DNA from: Plecoglossus altivelis
Taxonomy: Eukaryota; Chordata; Actinopteri; Osmeriformes; Plecoglossidae
Direction: 5' to 3'
Length of the DNA stretch: 64,000 nt
Assembly (NCBI GenBank): GCA_036571765.1
Contig: BROE01000010.1
Coordinates: forward strand, 9,240,721 to 9,304,720
The notes under the pieces were generated by a model. That model worked only from the letters and a program-made list of their open reading frames with translations, had not been told where the DNA came from and made no database searches. Below, in pieces: positions 1 through 13,303 of the stretch. Each line of letters starts with the position of its first letter. Position 1 is the stretch's first letter. Both the position numbers and the translations under genes were made by a program.

Positions 1-205
1 GGAGAAGAGAGACGAACCACGCTAATGGAATAGCGGTGTTATATTAGGGACGGGCCTCCTAGAAATAGCGAAGCAAAAGAAAGCAGAAAGATGAGAAGCA
101 CAGATGTCCAGCCGGCCAAGGCTCATTTGATCTCTTTATCACCATTCAAAGAATGTTCATTAAAAATATTTGTGAGGTGAGGAAAAGGGGGAAGAACGGA
201 GAGAG

Positions 206-320
206 TCAGAGAATTGAAAAGAGGAGAAGTGGAAAAATCGAAAGAGGGAGCGATGACAGAGAGAGACAGGGAGAAAGAAAGAAAGAAGGAAGGAAAGAAA
301 GCGAGAGAGAAAGAGAGCCA
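206..320. repeat. GA-rich homopurine tract
   Basis: The plus strand is almost entirely A and G, with GAGA, GAAAGAAAG and GGAAGG words. It creates long spurious frames on both strands. It is low-complexity DNA. Confidence 0.8.
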
Positions 321-858
321 GACAGACAGGGTAAGCACAGCTGGCTGAGCCACACTGCAGACTCAGGGCACCAGCTGCAGACACTTGTGTAGAAACAGCC
401 ACCAGGTGCCCGGGATTTCATGCTCCTTCCCTCCTCCAGTGGGCTGGCTCCGCCGCGTGTTGAACCGTTACTGCAGCGTGTTAACACCGGCTGTTCCTCC
501 GCCACTCCTGCGCCACGCCCGCTGGGACTGGAGCCCAGGCCAACCTGCTGAGAGAGGCTGGGACTCGCTAAACCATCTTCAAACCATAACGGGAGCATAG
601 GACACTGTGGTCTCTCTCGCTGTCCAACTATAGAAAGCTTTTGATGAGTACCTGGGTTTGGATGAGTGCAGGTACACGCGACTGTTTGTGCATACTGCCA
701 GCGGGATGATTCAATCAGGTCACAGTTTACTGTCCGCGTTGGATCCATTTCAAGACGAAAGATTTCATCTTCGTTGACGTCCTTCACCGCAACCGCTTCT
801 TTCATCCTGCATCTCATCCTCTATCCATCCTTCCCTGTCGATCTCTCTCGCTAAGTCG

Positions 859-920
859 TCCTCTCCCCCCCCCCCCTCTCCCTCTCTCCAGCTCTCCCTA
901 CCACTCTCCTGTCCTGTCCT
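859..920. repeat. Pyrimidine-rich tract with poly-C run
   Basis: CT-rich sequence contains an uninterrupted C run around 865-876, followed by CTCTCC words and a short CCTGT repeat near 910-922. It is simple-sequence DNA. Confidence 0.7.
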
Positions 921-2651
921 GTCCCATCTCCTCAGCGCCTCTCTCTCTGGGATGCCAACCCTCTCCTCAATCTGACAACTATCTAATCAGGCTCTTTGAA
1001 GCCTGGCTGAGGCATAAACACACAAAGGAAGTCTTTAGGACCTGTAATCACAGAGCAGCTTTGCGTAGGGCTGGTCCTACTGCAGTCCTTTCCAGACCCA
1101 GACAACTGCTAACAATTAGGGCAATTAGTGGCTCCAAGTCACCAGCCAGGGCCGCTGCTTGTTTATAATTTAATCGAACAAAACGTCAAAACAGTGGAGC
1201 CTTGAGAGAAACAAGATGCATTGGTGAGATGAAATTCTAACTGCCAACCTCCTGCCTCTGAGTATTAGAGAGAGTTGGGCTGAGGTGAGCGGCAGAGCGG
1301 CGTACGATGGGAGAACGCACCGAGGCAGACCAGAGAGGGACGACAAGACGGAACGGTGGGATGTTTCGGGGTTTTGGGTTGTTTGTAGGTATGCTGTGTC
1401 CACCAGATCTTTATGTGGTTTAACCCTCACTCGCTGTCTCGGTTACTCAAGCTCTCATGAAGGAGGTGTGTGATGGTATTCTGGAAGTTGAGTCCACGTG
1501 GGCGGGGGGGTTTAGTTCTACGCTCCGTGGACAGAGCGGGGAGGCGTCTGCTCGTTCTTCTTTGCGGATTCTTTGACCTCAAAGACCAGGGTAGGGGTCT
1601 CCCCTGGCCTCTGTTCATGCTGCAGCCTTTAGCAGTGGGGCTCCACACGCTATCCGTCAGCTAATCTCATCAGCAATGACAAAATGCGATTACAGAGGCT
1701 ATATTTATTTACATAATCATTACAACGTTCGACTCTCCTGTACCGCACCGACGGCCGCACCGAAACTAGAACTCAGGCGTCGGACATGGGTTCACCGCGC
1801 AAAAAAACCCACGAGGGTTTCTCGCTTTTTACACTCACAGGCCACATCCTCTGAGATTGACGTGAGAGCGTACGAGAACAGAATATGCATGTGAACCCAG
1901 ATACCCACAGACAAACGCTAAGGCTGGGAGGAAGCCCAGGTGGAGGCCAGGGTATGGAGGGCATTATTCTATTAGTCCTGCTGTTGGAGATGAGCTCTAA
2001 CTGGATTAGTTAAGGGGGGGCTAGGTAGTGTGTGAAATGAGGTTAGCGCACATGGGCAGGGCAGGCCAGCGTAATGAGCCCACGTCCAGGGAGCTGAATT
2101 TGGCCCTGGGCCAACCCCGCTTTGCCATTCCTATTTATTAATTTATTTCGGCATTATTTCCACCAAACGAATATAAAGGTTGCAGTATTGCCATGGGAGA
2201 CTGAGCACTGCGTAGGGACCCTAGCGTTCCCAGCCACATTTCGACAAACACTTTCTGGTTGGCATTTCTCATGATTCGTTACAGCAGACATTCTCTCTTT
2301 CTCTTCCTCTTTCTGTTCTCTTTCTATTCGCTCTCTTTCTTAGTATTTTTTCAGTGCATCTTTCTTCGGAGTCGTCCTCCTTTATCTTCCCTGGGTTGCC
2401 TTGCATCAGAGCTTGAATCTTCACAACAGATAACGCCAGTAATTTCATTAATTATACACCAATATGCTTCTGGGAGCCTCCAGAGGCAGCTTACCCAACA
2501 CTGGCATCTGGTCTGCACAAACACAGCTAGGGAGAGAGGGAGCCAGGGAGCCAGGGAGGAAAGAGGATAGAGCAGGAGGAGGAGGGAGGAGATAGCAAGG
2601 ACAACTACAACTTAAGCGGGTGTAATATGTAGGAAGTAGGGGTGGGTGTTC

Positions 2652-2674
2652 TGTGTGTGTGTGTGTGTGTGTGT
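2652..2674. repeat. (GT)n microsatellite
   Basis: An uninterrupted TG dinucleotide run of about 11 units. Confidence 0.9.
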
Positions 2675-4134
2675 ATTGGGAGAGAGGGGGCTTGCTGAGA
2701 ACAATGCCACATACAGTTGAGTTGATAACTATGTGCTGTAATTATGCTAAAGCAGGGGTTGGATCAGTACATACATATGGGCCGTTCAAATAAAGACGCA
2801 CTTTGGACCTGAGCGTCCTGTCAGGTTAATCCTATGCCATAAATGCCTCTTTAAACACACACACACTGTTGAGGCTGATGATACTAGAATGCCATACAGT
2901 ATGATCCATAAAATCAAAATGCGCACAAAGGTATAATCCCTTTTCCGTGCCGCTCCATCCAGTTTCATTGCGTAAAGAGCTGTCAAGATCCGGGGTCCTA
3001 TGAGGTGAAACAGGTGACCGTGATGATACATTAGGAGGAGTAACAACTGGCAATAAAAGAAGACACCAGCCTGCCACAATAAAACATTGAAACATATTGA
3101 CAGAGTCAGGTACTGCTGGTTAAACGTTGAACCTGCAATAAACGTCGATCGACATTCCCATCATCGGATATTTTACAGTGACACGAGATGAAAGTAGGGT
3201 ATTAAACAGAAGGGCTTTTTTAACCCGCGCGTTTTTTTTAACTGGTTGGACGAGGATCGATCGTCTTCGACCGACGCTGGTTAAGATCGTGATTCATGGG
3301 AACCTCTCTGAAAGTCGCACGAGGTCCTTTGCTAAGGTCCAGAGGTGTCCGACCTGCCCGCCTGTGTGCTTTCATGATGAGGCCTGTGGATTCCTTGAGA
3401 TGCGTGTGTGTGTGTGTGGCCACCTCCGCCAGACACATAATGGAGTGTGATGAGAGCAGATGCTAGGCTAATCACAACCTGGTAGCACTCAACCGCATCA
3501 TTAACCCCTCCTTACACTGCCAAGCTCCACGCACACACACATACCAGCTCACACGAGCACGAAGACACACACCCGCGCACCCACAAGCCTGCATGCCGCT
3601 GTACTGTACCATTCACCCACTTACCGTGGTGCACACAAGGACATGACTGGAGGAAACGTACAGGTATGTCTGTGACTGAAAGATGTACGGCCCATGAATG
3701 CAAAATGAAAGACAAGCACTCTTTGACGGGCAACTCTTTTGTCCCTCCTCCGAGGTCTTTCTCCCAACGGACTACTTGCCTTTGTGTGGCCCAGTCATGC
3801 AGAAGAGCTCAGCACTGCCTAATGATGCAACCTCACAGTTACAGATGCGTGGAGCCAGCGTCGCCTCGCCGACACCCTGTTCCCCTGCCTGTCAGCAGAG
3901 CCCAGGCTGCCATGCCGCTCACCGGCGGCCACAGAGAGGGGAAGGAAGACAGAAAGCGCTTGAACGTGCAGCAGAGGGACGTCGGAGGTTCTACGGTCGA
4001 GGTCACGGTTCGTTCGCAAACCGACACCGGGATCGCGAGCCGCGATCGATCGCACGGGGGTCTGACGGAACTCTGTTCGGCGGCCTCTCGGGCCGAACTC
4101 CGCAACAGCTGGATCGCACAGGTACACGCTCGGG

Positions 4135-4185
4135 CACACACTGACACAAACACACTGACACAAACACACTGACGCAAACACACAG
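4135..4185. repeat. 14-bp CA-rich minisatellite
   Basis: A unit close to CACACTGACACAAA is repeated about three and a half times with one C-to-G change (GACGCAAA). It explains the overlapping frames seen here on both strands. Confidence 0.75.
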
Positions 4186-4910
4186 ACACGCGCGGAGGTA
4201 CACTTGCGGATGCGAGGGGAGAGGAAACAACACTCAAAGTGCAAAAGCATGTCACCTAACTGTAGGCTGTTTACCTCATAGACGGTGAGGTGCACAAGCC
4301 TCATCAGTGATTAATAAAACAAAGACCTCACTGTGGCAGACAGCTGTGTGTGTGTGGGAGGGGGGGTGTAAAGGGGGGGGGGTCACGCTCTGAGACTTGT
4401 TTGCGTGTCTGCCTGCCGAACGCTACTTCAAGTGTTTCTTTGTTTGTGTGTGTTGTCTTGTCACTGTCAGAGGAGGCAGGCCTGCAGGTCTTCGGTGCAC
4501 TCAACAGAAGTCTGGCTGAAGGAAGGCTGAGTGCGGCATTGGCTGTTTCTTGGAGCTCTCGGCTAAAGTGAGGGGTTGTTTGATAGGATGCTTGTATAAT
4601 CCAAAATGAAAATACAGCAGTTCTCAAAGACTTTGAAACCATTCCAGATAGACAACAAAACAGAGCACTTTAAAAAGGCTACGGGTGTACTATAATGTCG
4701 GGCTTAATACAATTTTCAGCTCTAATTCCAATTAAGTCACTTAGTCCCTTGTATGTACAATGATGTTTGCCTCACAGAGCAGCCCAGATGCAGTCCATCA
4801 GCTAAATGAAATATTAAAGTGGCCCAGGCTGTATTAATAGCAGTACGTTGCACAGCCCCTGCTGTGTGTGTGTGTGTCAATGCTGCTGGGACACCTATAG
4901 CTGCATCCAG

Positions 4911-5062
4911 TGCCCCCCCCCCCACTGACACACACACACACAAACATACACACACACACACACACATACACACACACACAGGCCCCCTCCCTCCCTGCCC
5001 CCCATGCACACACAAACACACACACACACACACTCACATACAAACAAGCACACACACACGCA
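4911..5062. repeat. Compound CA microsatellite
   Basis: A poly-C run is followed by blocks of CA repeats broken by CATA, CAAA and a CCCTCCCTCC spacer at 4982-5003. Long but meaningless frames arise from it on both strands. Confidence 0.9.
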
Positions 5063-5389
5063 CTATTAAATGACCTATATTCACCGCCTAGTCTCAGCAG
5101 AGATTACCAGGAGAGGAGAGAACAACATGAGATGGGGGAGTAAACAGCAGAGAATGAATGTGCAGGTGCATCCAGGCATGCAGCTAATGTAACATTAGTG
5201 TTATGATACCAAATAATTCATGATCCCGGATCGAGCGCGACTAAGAGCCAATTTATAACAAATCACTAGATTTTTACCTCATTCTCTCAGTCTGCCTGTT
5301 CATCACATTTCCCCTTACAATGGAGAGTATGCATTATTCACGAGCCCAATGTACAAAAAATGACAAGTAAATAGAGACCAACAGACCCC

Positions 5390-5480
5390 TTGTTTTTTTT
5401 CTGTTTTTCACTCTCTTTCACTCTCTCTCTGTCTCTCTTTCCCTCTCTCTTCCTCCCTCTTCATCCCTTTCTCTCTCTGG
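5390..5480. repeat. CT-rich tract
   Basis: A T run followed by CTCT, TCTCTC and CCCTCTT words. It is simple sequence with no coding character. Confidence 0.7.
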
Positions 5481-6873
5481 ATGGAACAGGGAATTATGGG
5501 TCATCAGGAATGTGTCTCCCTAGTCCATGATCAAGGCTGTTAAACTTCACTTCTCTGAGTCTGTCAGTGGCTCGGAGCGCCCGATAAATATAGCCGCCGT
5601 AGCATAAACCCTAAATATATGTCTACTTTTAGAGAAATAAATGGGTGTTGCTGCTGCATGGTGCAATCAAACATCATTCTGGCTAAATATTTTCACAAAA
5701 GAGCAAACAAACAGGGTGGGAGACAAAGGAGGCGGGCCCACGCAGGCGTCTGTGGCCTTCGGCCCGCAGAGGGAATGTTGGCACGTTGACAGCGACCAGG
5801 ACCTCAGCCACACCACGCACACAAGGGGATGTCCATAAAGAACCTGACTTTACACTCTCTTTTCCTCGCTTTTTCTGCCCAAAGGCGAGTGTTAAATGAG
5901 CTGTCACCCTGTAGACGGGAACCTGACAAGCAGAGGAAAAGCTTCGAACAGAGGGAGGGGGGGGGGGGGAGGAAGCGGGGGTACAGAAGAAAATAAAACT
6001 TTTATGGCAACTAATTCTTCTATAATACAGTTTATAGTTTTACAACGGTCAAGGCTATCGTTTTTCATGTCAAGGCCGGTCCGTTTTCCTGATCCACTAT
6101 ATTTATTTTTACAGCAAAAAGTGGACGTAGGCCATATAAACGACACGCAGAAAGAGCACGTATATACAGTAAACGTGTAAATAAACAAACTCGGCTCTCT
6201 GTGAAGTCTCTTAATAAATACCTCTTGATGAAAGTGACCCTGAGAGTACCATCTTATCTGGATCGTAGGAGGGAACTCTGGGTTGACACACGGTGTGAGT
6301 GCGGTTATCTGCCGTGGCTGGGCATCACTTCTCAGTCAGGCTGGGGGCATTCGAGCATACGCACTGTGTGGTTGAGGAAGGGAAGGAACCTAACTGACCC
6401 CTGGAAGTATGTTCATCTTAATGAGCTTGTCATTCAGGGTAATCACTCTCAGCTTTCCAGCCATCTTTCATATGCCGTGCTACAGCACAGTCATGCAAGG
6501 CGGATCTTAAACCTCCCTGTCATTTATAAGTGATCAAATGAAACCAACCACTGAATTGACCTCAGACAACACTTTCAGTCTCGTCGTCCGCTGATCAGAG
6601 GAATGGCTGTTCTCTTTTTATGTGATCTAAAGTACAAAGACTATCACCCATGTAACAGCCTAACCAAGCAGTAATGCTGTGTGTGGCTTTCGCCACAATA
6701 TAAAGTGCCATTCTCGACATGCCCAGCTCTTGTTTGCTGTCTTGCTGCATGTTTAGTGAGGTCATTTAGCTTTAATGCAGAAGGAGATGTGGTGAGTAGG
6801 GCAGTGAGGGCAGGCATACTCTAACACTGAGCCAGCAGCTTAGGCCAGAATTGCCCACCAGTAGACACATGGG

Positions 6874-6955
6874 CGCACACACACACACACGCACACGCAC
6901 ACACACACACACAAACACACACAAACACACACGCACTCACACACGCTACACATAT
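6874..6955. repeat. Interrupted (CA)n microsatellite
   Basis: CA dinucleotides are interrupted by CGCA, CAAA and CTCA variants over about 80 bp. Confidence 0.9.
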
Positions 6956-8019
6956 CTGACCCATAACTGAGTATGTATACTAGCCCCAGTCCTTCATCTC
7001 CCTCTTCCAGCACCAGTCCCCTGGTGCCAGGCCTTTTCTTCACACACACTACCCCCAGTATAAGCACTCGGGCTGGCCCTGGCTGAGTGCTCAGGGGCCA
7101 CTAGGCAGGGGTGTTGACAGAGCCATCACAGCCCTCCTCTGGCCTGTATCCTAAGGACAAGCTCTGTTAGCTCAGCACTTCTCCACCATCCTTCCATTCC
7201 CCTGCTTCAAGTGAGCTCTGACTCCAACATATATATCAACACTCACACTTACGCTGTGTACAAAGGGATGTGCAAAAGTCTTCAGCTATCTCCTTGTGGC
7301 TCCGGTAAAGTGCACCAATACTTCTTGCTCCGGGCTGTCCAACAATGTTTAAACTCATAGTAAAGGCAAGGGGCCATCGTGTCACTCAGACTCCACTGCC
7401 CTCTATTGGGTGGTGAGAGAATTGCATCTTGAGGTTGGAGCATTCGCTATGTTTGGTTCTGTGTGGGACGGACTGACTACACACACATGGGAAAGCATGA
7501 ATTCACACACTAATAAGCTATCATCTGACAGAAAGTCCTCAAGGCTAGGGTGTAATCATGGAAGTTGCACAGGGAAGAGAAGATAGGAGGACATGTGTTC
7601 TTTATTTCCTTAGTATACGGAGCGAACTAAGGCACAATCAATAGGAAACTTCTCTTTGTAAATATGGTTCTCCGATAGCCTAAACACTGCATGCATACAC
7701 ACACGCATGTCCTTGTATGTATGAACACACACTAACACACAAACACGTATCAGGATTGGTTAGTCTTCACTTGCCTATGTTGGTCTGGTTTGATCTTATT
7801 AACCAATAAAAGTCTGCCAGTGTAATGTAAACATTGTGTAGCGTGAGGAGGGTGGTCTACAGTCATGGTCACCTGAGCTCTCCCAGACATTCTGTCAGTA
7901 GGGGTTAAACAAGATTTCTTTACCTAGATGCTCTTGTTTGTGTGCGTGAGTCTTTGAGTGTATGTCAAGGAGAGTGATTAGACCTTTAAGGAGGATGCTG
8001 AATCTGTAGTAGTATGGTG

Positions 8020-8150
8020 GCACCATGCCTTGTGGCAAGAAGGTCCTGTGTTTGAGTTCTGCTTGGGGCACTATTCAGTGCTAAGGTGAGGCCACCTGGA
8101 ACCTTTTGCGAGGAATGTGCACGTTCTCCCCATGCTCACACAGGTTTCTA
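8020..8150 (+). mobile_element. Decayed fish dispersed repeat
   Basis: The stretch contains phrases typical of a very common teleost interspersed repeat: a 'ccttgtggcaagaaggtcctg' type start, then a tRNA B-box-like 'gtttgagttc' where the consensus reads 'ggttcgaatc', then 'acgttctccccatgctcac'. It is mutated and ends without a clear 3' tail, before an A-rich run at 8155-8172. The match is from memory of the family. The exact class (SINE-like or non-autonomous DNA element) is not resolved. Confidence 0.55.
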
Positions 8151-8300
8151 TTTGAAGAAAGAAAGAAAAAAACTTTGAAGAAGATTTGAAATGGGCGAGC
8201 TCTTGAACTGGCTCCTGGTCGCCTTCATCTGACTGACCACTGCTCCTGGATGCCCTCAGAGGAAGGACAACAGGGCTGAAGACAAGCAGGGAGTAGACAT

Positions 8301-8352
8301 GTGTGTCTGTGTGCGTGTGTGTTTGCGCGTGTGTGTTTGTGTGTGTGTATGT
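8301..8352. repeat. (GT)n microsatellite with TTTG and CGCG interruptions
   Basis: GT dinucleotides are interrupted by CT, GC and TT. The repeat lies just after the decayed dispersed repeat. Confidence 0.85.
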
Positions 8353-11300
8353 TGGCACACGTGCGTTTGGCCGCTCGCACGTGTGTTGATTGCATGATCA
8401 GTATAGGTTTCTTCTTCTTCTAAACATTGTGAGCACGGTAGTGAATTCTCTCGAAAAGAACATAGATTGTAATAGACTGTTTAATGATTCTACGTATCAG
8501 GATTTTTTGGCATGGGTGAGCGGGTACCTTTTCATAGTCCTTCCATCCAGATGAAGAGGGAAAACAAGAGGAACTTAACCACACGGTCACAAAGTAGCGG
8601 CCAGTCGACCCGACCACGCCTCTGCACATTTTTATCCAAACCCCTCATTTCTGGTATTGTACTTTCTGAAGGAGCTTATTTTATTTTCCAAAGGAATGTC
8701 CCGTCTAAAAACAGACTGCAGATGAAGGGGGGAAATCAGAGATTTGTAAAGTAATTACATAGTTGGAGATGAACCACTCTCTTATGGTTTATTTCCCAGC
8801 AATCTCTGTCTCTCCCAACTGTCTGACTTGGAGAGGAGCGTTCACATTGACCTGTAGAACTGGACAAACACTTTAGCCCCAAAAAGTGATTTTGTTTAAT
8901 ACATCAGTCGAGGGGACTATAATATAAGGAGATGCGTTCAAATGGAAGAATCTTCTTTTTTTCAATTGCTTTGTCTTCCTAATGAATGTACCTACTTAGC
9001 ATTTGACAAGATCACAGTTTGATCACTTAGACATTGTTAATGGTCGATCACCGTACTGCTACGTACAGAGAGAGAGGTGGCGGCGTCCTATTTGAAAAAA
9101 GAAAAGTTTGTGAAGCTCTGGACATAACCAAAGACTGACAAACAAATATCTGACCATTTCAAGAACAACCCCTGGAGTGTTCAAGGCTTCATTGTATCAA
9201 GAGTCATTTTCTTTGGCTCAATCTTCGCAATTTTGCTGTCATCAGATGCTACCATTTTGACAAACGAGAATCTTGAATGGCCAATCACAAAAATGCCACC
9301 AGGAGTCTATTTAAGCTCGGATCTTAGGGTTAGAGACTTACGCAATTACACATCAGCTTGTCTCCCGGCCTTCCCAATCACTCTCTGTCTCTCTACATGT
9401 CAATTATCCTCCAGTCAATCCCTGTATTTAAGGCACGTGTGTCTGCTCCTCTTTGTCTGGGCTGCGGAGGAGGGTTTGTGGGACAAAGTTCCACCAGGGG
9501 AGAGGGATCTGAAACCTCTCAGGAAGAAAGTCTCTCTGCAGTCCTGCAAAGTAGACAGGAGGGTGTGTGCCTGTCTTCGGTTCATGTATGACTCCTGTAC
9601 GTAACAACAAAACCAAACGCTTCAAGGTACAAGTAACTGTTCAGGTAAAAGCCTACGAAGTAGAAGCAATTTCAAAATACAAAGCAATGTAAAAAAAATA
9701 AGCAATATGACAACAGTATACACAGTATACACAATACAAAAACACAGAGAACCCCTTTCACAAATACTGTCTGTTATTGGTCCGAATCTACACAATACCG
9801 ACCAATGGTTTCACATAAGCCAGACACCTAGGTGACGGTGACAGTAATTAATTACTGTTTGTGTTTGTGTCTTGGTTTAATTGATTGGCCGGGTGGCCTG
9901 GTGCACACAAGCCAGACGTCCGTTGCCAGCCACTGGAGTCAGTCAGCAGGATGGGGGTCTGAAATTCCCCATCACAGACTGCAGAGCGCCATAGATCAAC
10001 TGGGTGAGGGCATCTGGTCACCCTATCCAGCCCTTTGCATGCACACAAACACACACACAGACCTCCTCATATTACCATGATTTAAAAATCTGTCATGTAA
10101 GATAAACAATAAGTCCAATTAGCGTGGAGTACACTGTAGCGCAAGTGCAATTGGAAACACACTTTTTCTTCAGTTGCAGGGAAATGCCTGGCCACGGAAA
10201 TAGTTGAGTGACATTCGTGAGAAAGGAAATATCAAACACCTTCGCGTAAGATAGATACCGTTTCTCAGCTGGGAGAGTGTCGCAATGCAAATTCGAAACA
10301 AAATAAAATAGGTCATGTTGTAGACGGATACACCCCTACAGACCTTTACAGACTTCAGATACATTCAAGTAAAGGATTCATCTGGCACTTTGGATGGACT
10401 TTCTTTTCTTTTGTTTCCAGATGTGATTTTTCTGACTAAGTAAGTAGATCAGAAACGAAAACTGTCTCGGTGTGAAATAAATGGGAGGGCTGGTAGATTG
10501 CTGTAATTATCAAGCACACTCAGCTCATTTAGCACAGCCGGAGTTCGTAGTCAAATTCAGAGACCAATTTACTAAGCGTGGCAATGAACAAGTGATGGTA
10601 CCTCCAGTGGTGAGCCTCACATTGGACAGACAATAGGGAAATGAGGGGTTAAAATAATGAAAACTGAACTAGAGAGGAGGAGTCATTATAGGCCTCATTT
10701 CATGAGCCTTTCAGCAGTTAACAGTAGGGAGGAGGATCTGGACCTTAAGTGCTACATGAACAATCGTGTGTATGTGTGTGTGTGTGTTTCTGTATGGAAA
10801 GTGAGGAAGGGGAGATTATAGGTTTGGGTTGAAGATGGAAGGTATGAAAAAGGTATGAAAATTATGATTATGATAAGAGCATACTGAAAAGTGATCAAAT
10901 GTTGTAAAAAAAGAAAGAAAGAAATGCTGTTCTTTGACACACTTGGGTGAACACCCAAATGATGCTCATTACACATGTGATCCATAGCATCATGCAAACA
11001 CTACTGGATACCTAAAACAATAGCCATCAAGTGCATCGCCACCTAAGCCAGTCTACGTGTATACTAGAGTTTGAGTTTGGAACTCAAACTTTTCCATCAG
11101 TCAGCCCCCCTTCTGTGGTGTTAATACATTACAGGTAATAGTAGTTGTGAATGTGCAGCTTTAATCACTGTTGGAAACACTTGCATGTCATCTTTTTGTT
11201 GTGGTTAAGAGAGGGAATAATAAGATGCAATTTAAAGAATTTCAAGAGTGATCTGTCTTCAATCAGAGAGAAATTATAGCTCCAAGAGGCCTATAATCAG

Positions 11301-13131
11301 AGCCAAAGTGGCTCTTTAAAGATCCTGATTTTGCAGTGATGACTCATGTCAGGAGGAGGAGACATATCTGGGCTTTATTAACAAAGTGCTCTGACTGCAA
11401 CACCTGATCGTACCCCGTTGCTAACGAGGCAGCCTACCTGTGCAGCTAAACGTCCACCCAGCCACCTCCCTTCTCACACGCTTCGCAGCAGATCTACAGA
11501 CCGACCCTAAATGAACAGTGTGACGGGGGGAGAGCAGATAATACAAGTCAGCCTAGCTTGCTGTTAAAGTTTAAGAGGTTCCTGTTCTGTCATTTTCACA
11601 GTGGTTAATATTTCATAATAAAGGGCAGGGAGACAAAGAACACTGGGAACTAGAACCTTTTCCTCAGACAAAAACCCTCAAACCCAACTGTGACCAGGGG
11701 TAATAATTGTGTTTACCATCAGGTGGGCTCAAGTCACTTGTGTTTCATAATGTCCTTTCCAGCATCTTGCGTACAGGAGAACTGTCTGCTTATATCTACG
11801 GGCGAAACACGCTCCCTCTTTTTTAATATGGCAAAACAATGGAAGTGAACGAGCAACCCTGTCCCTCACCACAATAACCAAAGGCCAAAGGATTATGCAT
11901 TTTAACATACATGATGTCTCCCTCACAGAACCCGTTGCTCTGCAGGCATAGGGATGGTGTCCAGTCACATCTCTTTACACTGTGGTCAGTGGTCAAACTT
12001 TAGTCAGGCTGAATAGGGTATTGGTTTAGACATTTATTGTAAGTTAGAGTAGGAAGCACCAGCGTTGTCTCTGCTTTAGGCTGTGCATAGCCAAAGTCAT
12101 GTGCACAAACACCCTTGCTAAATAGACATTCTATTTTTGTTGTGTTTGGATGGTTCCATCCATAAATGGTCTGAAGGTCTAAATAGTTTGATTTAAGAAG
12201 GCATATGATTAATTAGTGTGATCCTTGAAGATGTGATGAGTAGTCCTTTTTAAACCGTGGTAATTAGATTGACTAAGTATTACGAATACCTAACGTGTAT
12301 GTCACAATGATTATTGGACACATCTGTTGCAACATTGCTGAACCGCGACAACCACGAGCGAATGCAGAAATATCGCCACCTTGCGGGTATTATTAAGCAA
12401 TGCATAGGCAACGGCACCAGTGACTTATTTATACAGTTTCAATAAAATAAAATAAAACATTTTAATATCGAAATGCTGTTTCGAATTTTTTCTCTTATAA
12501 TATTTGTCAAATTTTTATTCGGAATAAAACACGTTTTGATAAAGAGCTTTTAGGAAGTTGTCAGTAATGCTGGACCTATCAGCCTCCGAAATCAGTCAGA
12601 GACTTCATATCACTCTCGTCAACAAATCACAGAAAACCTAACAATATTGTCCCAGGAATTTTAATTACATAGCATTAATACAGTAACTCATAAGATGTCT
12701 TCTGTTTCTAGATTAAATAATTTTAATGCTGCTAGGACTGAGACACATGGAAAAAATGGTATCAACAAATATGAAAACAGTTCATTTATGCCAGTACCTG
12801 TGATGCCGGGGTGGCCTAGAAGGCCATTCTGACAGAATTCTTTTTTCTCCCGCCTTCAGTCAGAATTGGAAGGTGCCATTTTCAGTTTTTGAAGATAGGG
12901 TATTCTCCACCGCGTTTACATATTAAAAGTATTAAACCAGTAATAATAATTATAAATTTAATGTGACCGTTAATATGAAGGTAATAACAAATAAAGGTTT
13001 ACAAAAGTAGACACACTCAACACAATGCTTTTTGGAAAATTATATTTTGAGCGTTTACACTTTTGATATTTTAGGGGGGTGCTGCCTCGTTAGGTAAAGG
13101 AGACGAATGAGCGAGTTTGGAAGTTCAAGTC

Positions 13132-13138
13132 TATAAAA
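13132..13138 (+). promoter_or_regulatory. TATA box, proposed boll promoter
   Basis: TATAAAA lies 172 bp before the proposed boll start codon, in a complex-sequence block. If used, transcription would start near 13,163, giving about 140 nt of 5' UTR. Position and motif are seen; function is inferred. Confidence 0.45.
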
Positions 13139-13303
13139 CCGACATCGGCGGTGGAGTGGTGAGATACAGTAGACAGGGGATGAGCACATTAACACACCAT
13201 TAAAATTGTATGTTTTGTTTTATATCATCAGCGTCCATCTACTTAGAAATAACTACAACTCATTAACCGCATTTATAAGGACTGATCAAGCCTTGGCTCA
13301 GCG

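Larger units (their letters stand above)
1..13100. other. Gene-free left flank
   Basis: No open reading frame here resembles a known protein or shows a credible exon chain on either strand. The longest frames coincide with purine tracts or CA repeats. The interval holds microsatellites, homopurine/homopyrimidine tracts, one decayed dispersed repeat and stretches of complex sequence that could be non-coding regulatory DNA. In human, BOLL is divergent from PLCL1, so the region upstream of a plcl1-like gene would be expected here, but I see no plcl1 exon. That reading is inference from synteny. Confidence 0.6.

Noticed and set aside
206..817. 203-codon minus-strand frame at the left edge
   Set aside because: It runs through the GA-rich tract, has low-complexity Ser/Leu/Phe composition and no domain or splice support.
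3666..4304. Overlapping frames of 138-168 codons on both strands
   Set aside because: They arise from CA-rich minisatellite and GC-rich sequence; long frames on both strands at once and His/Thr or Cys/Val repeats show they are composition artefacts.
4737..5143. Several 73-98 codon frames full of Thr-His or Cys-Val
   Set aside because: They are translations of the CA microsatellite.
9233..9604. 123-codon plus-strand frame
   Set aside because: It is the cleanest frame in the left flank, but I recognise no family, it has no clear splice context or promoter, and Leu/Ser/Cys-rich chance frames of this size are expected.
12812..12850. Short inverted repeats (GGCC...GGCC and ATTCTG-A-CAGAAT)
   Set aside because: Too short and not flanked by element-like ends; consistent with chance.
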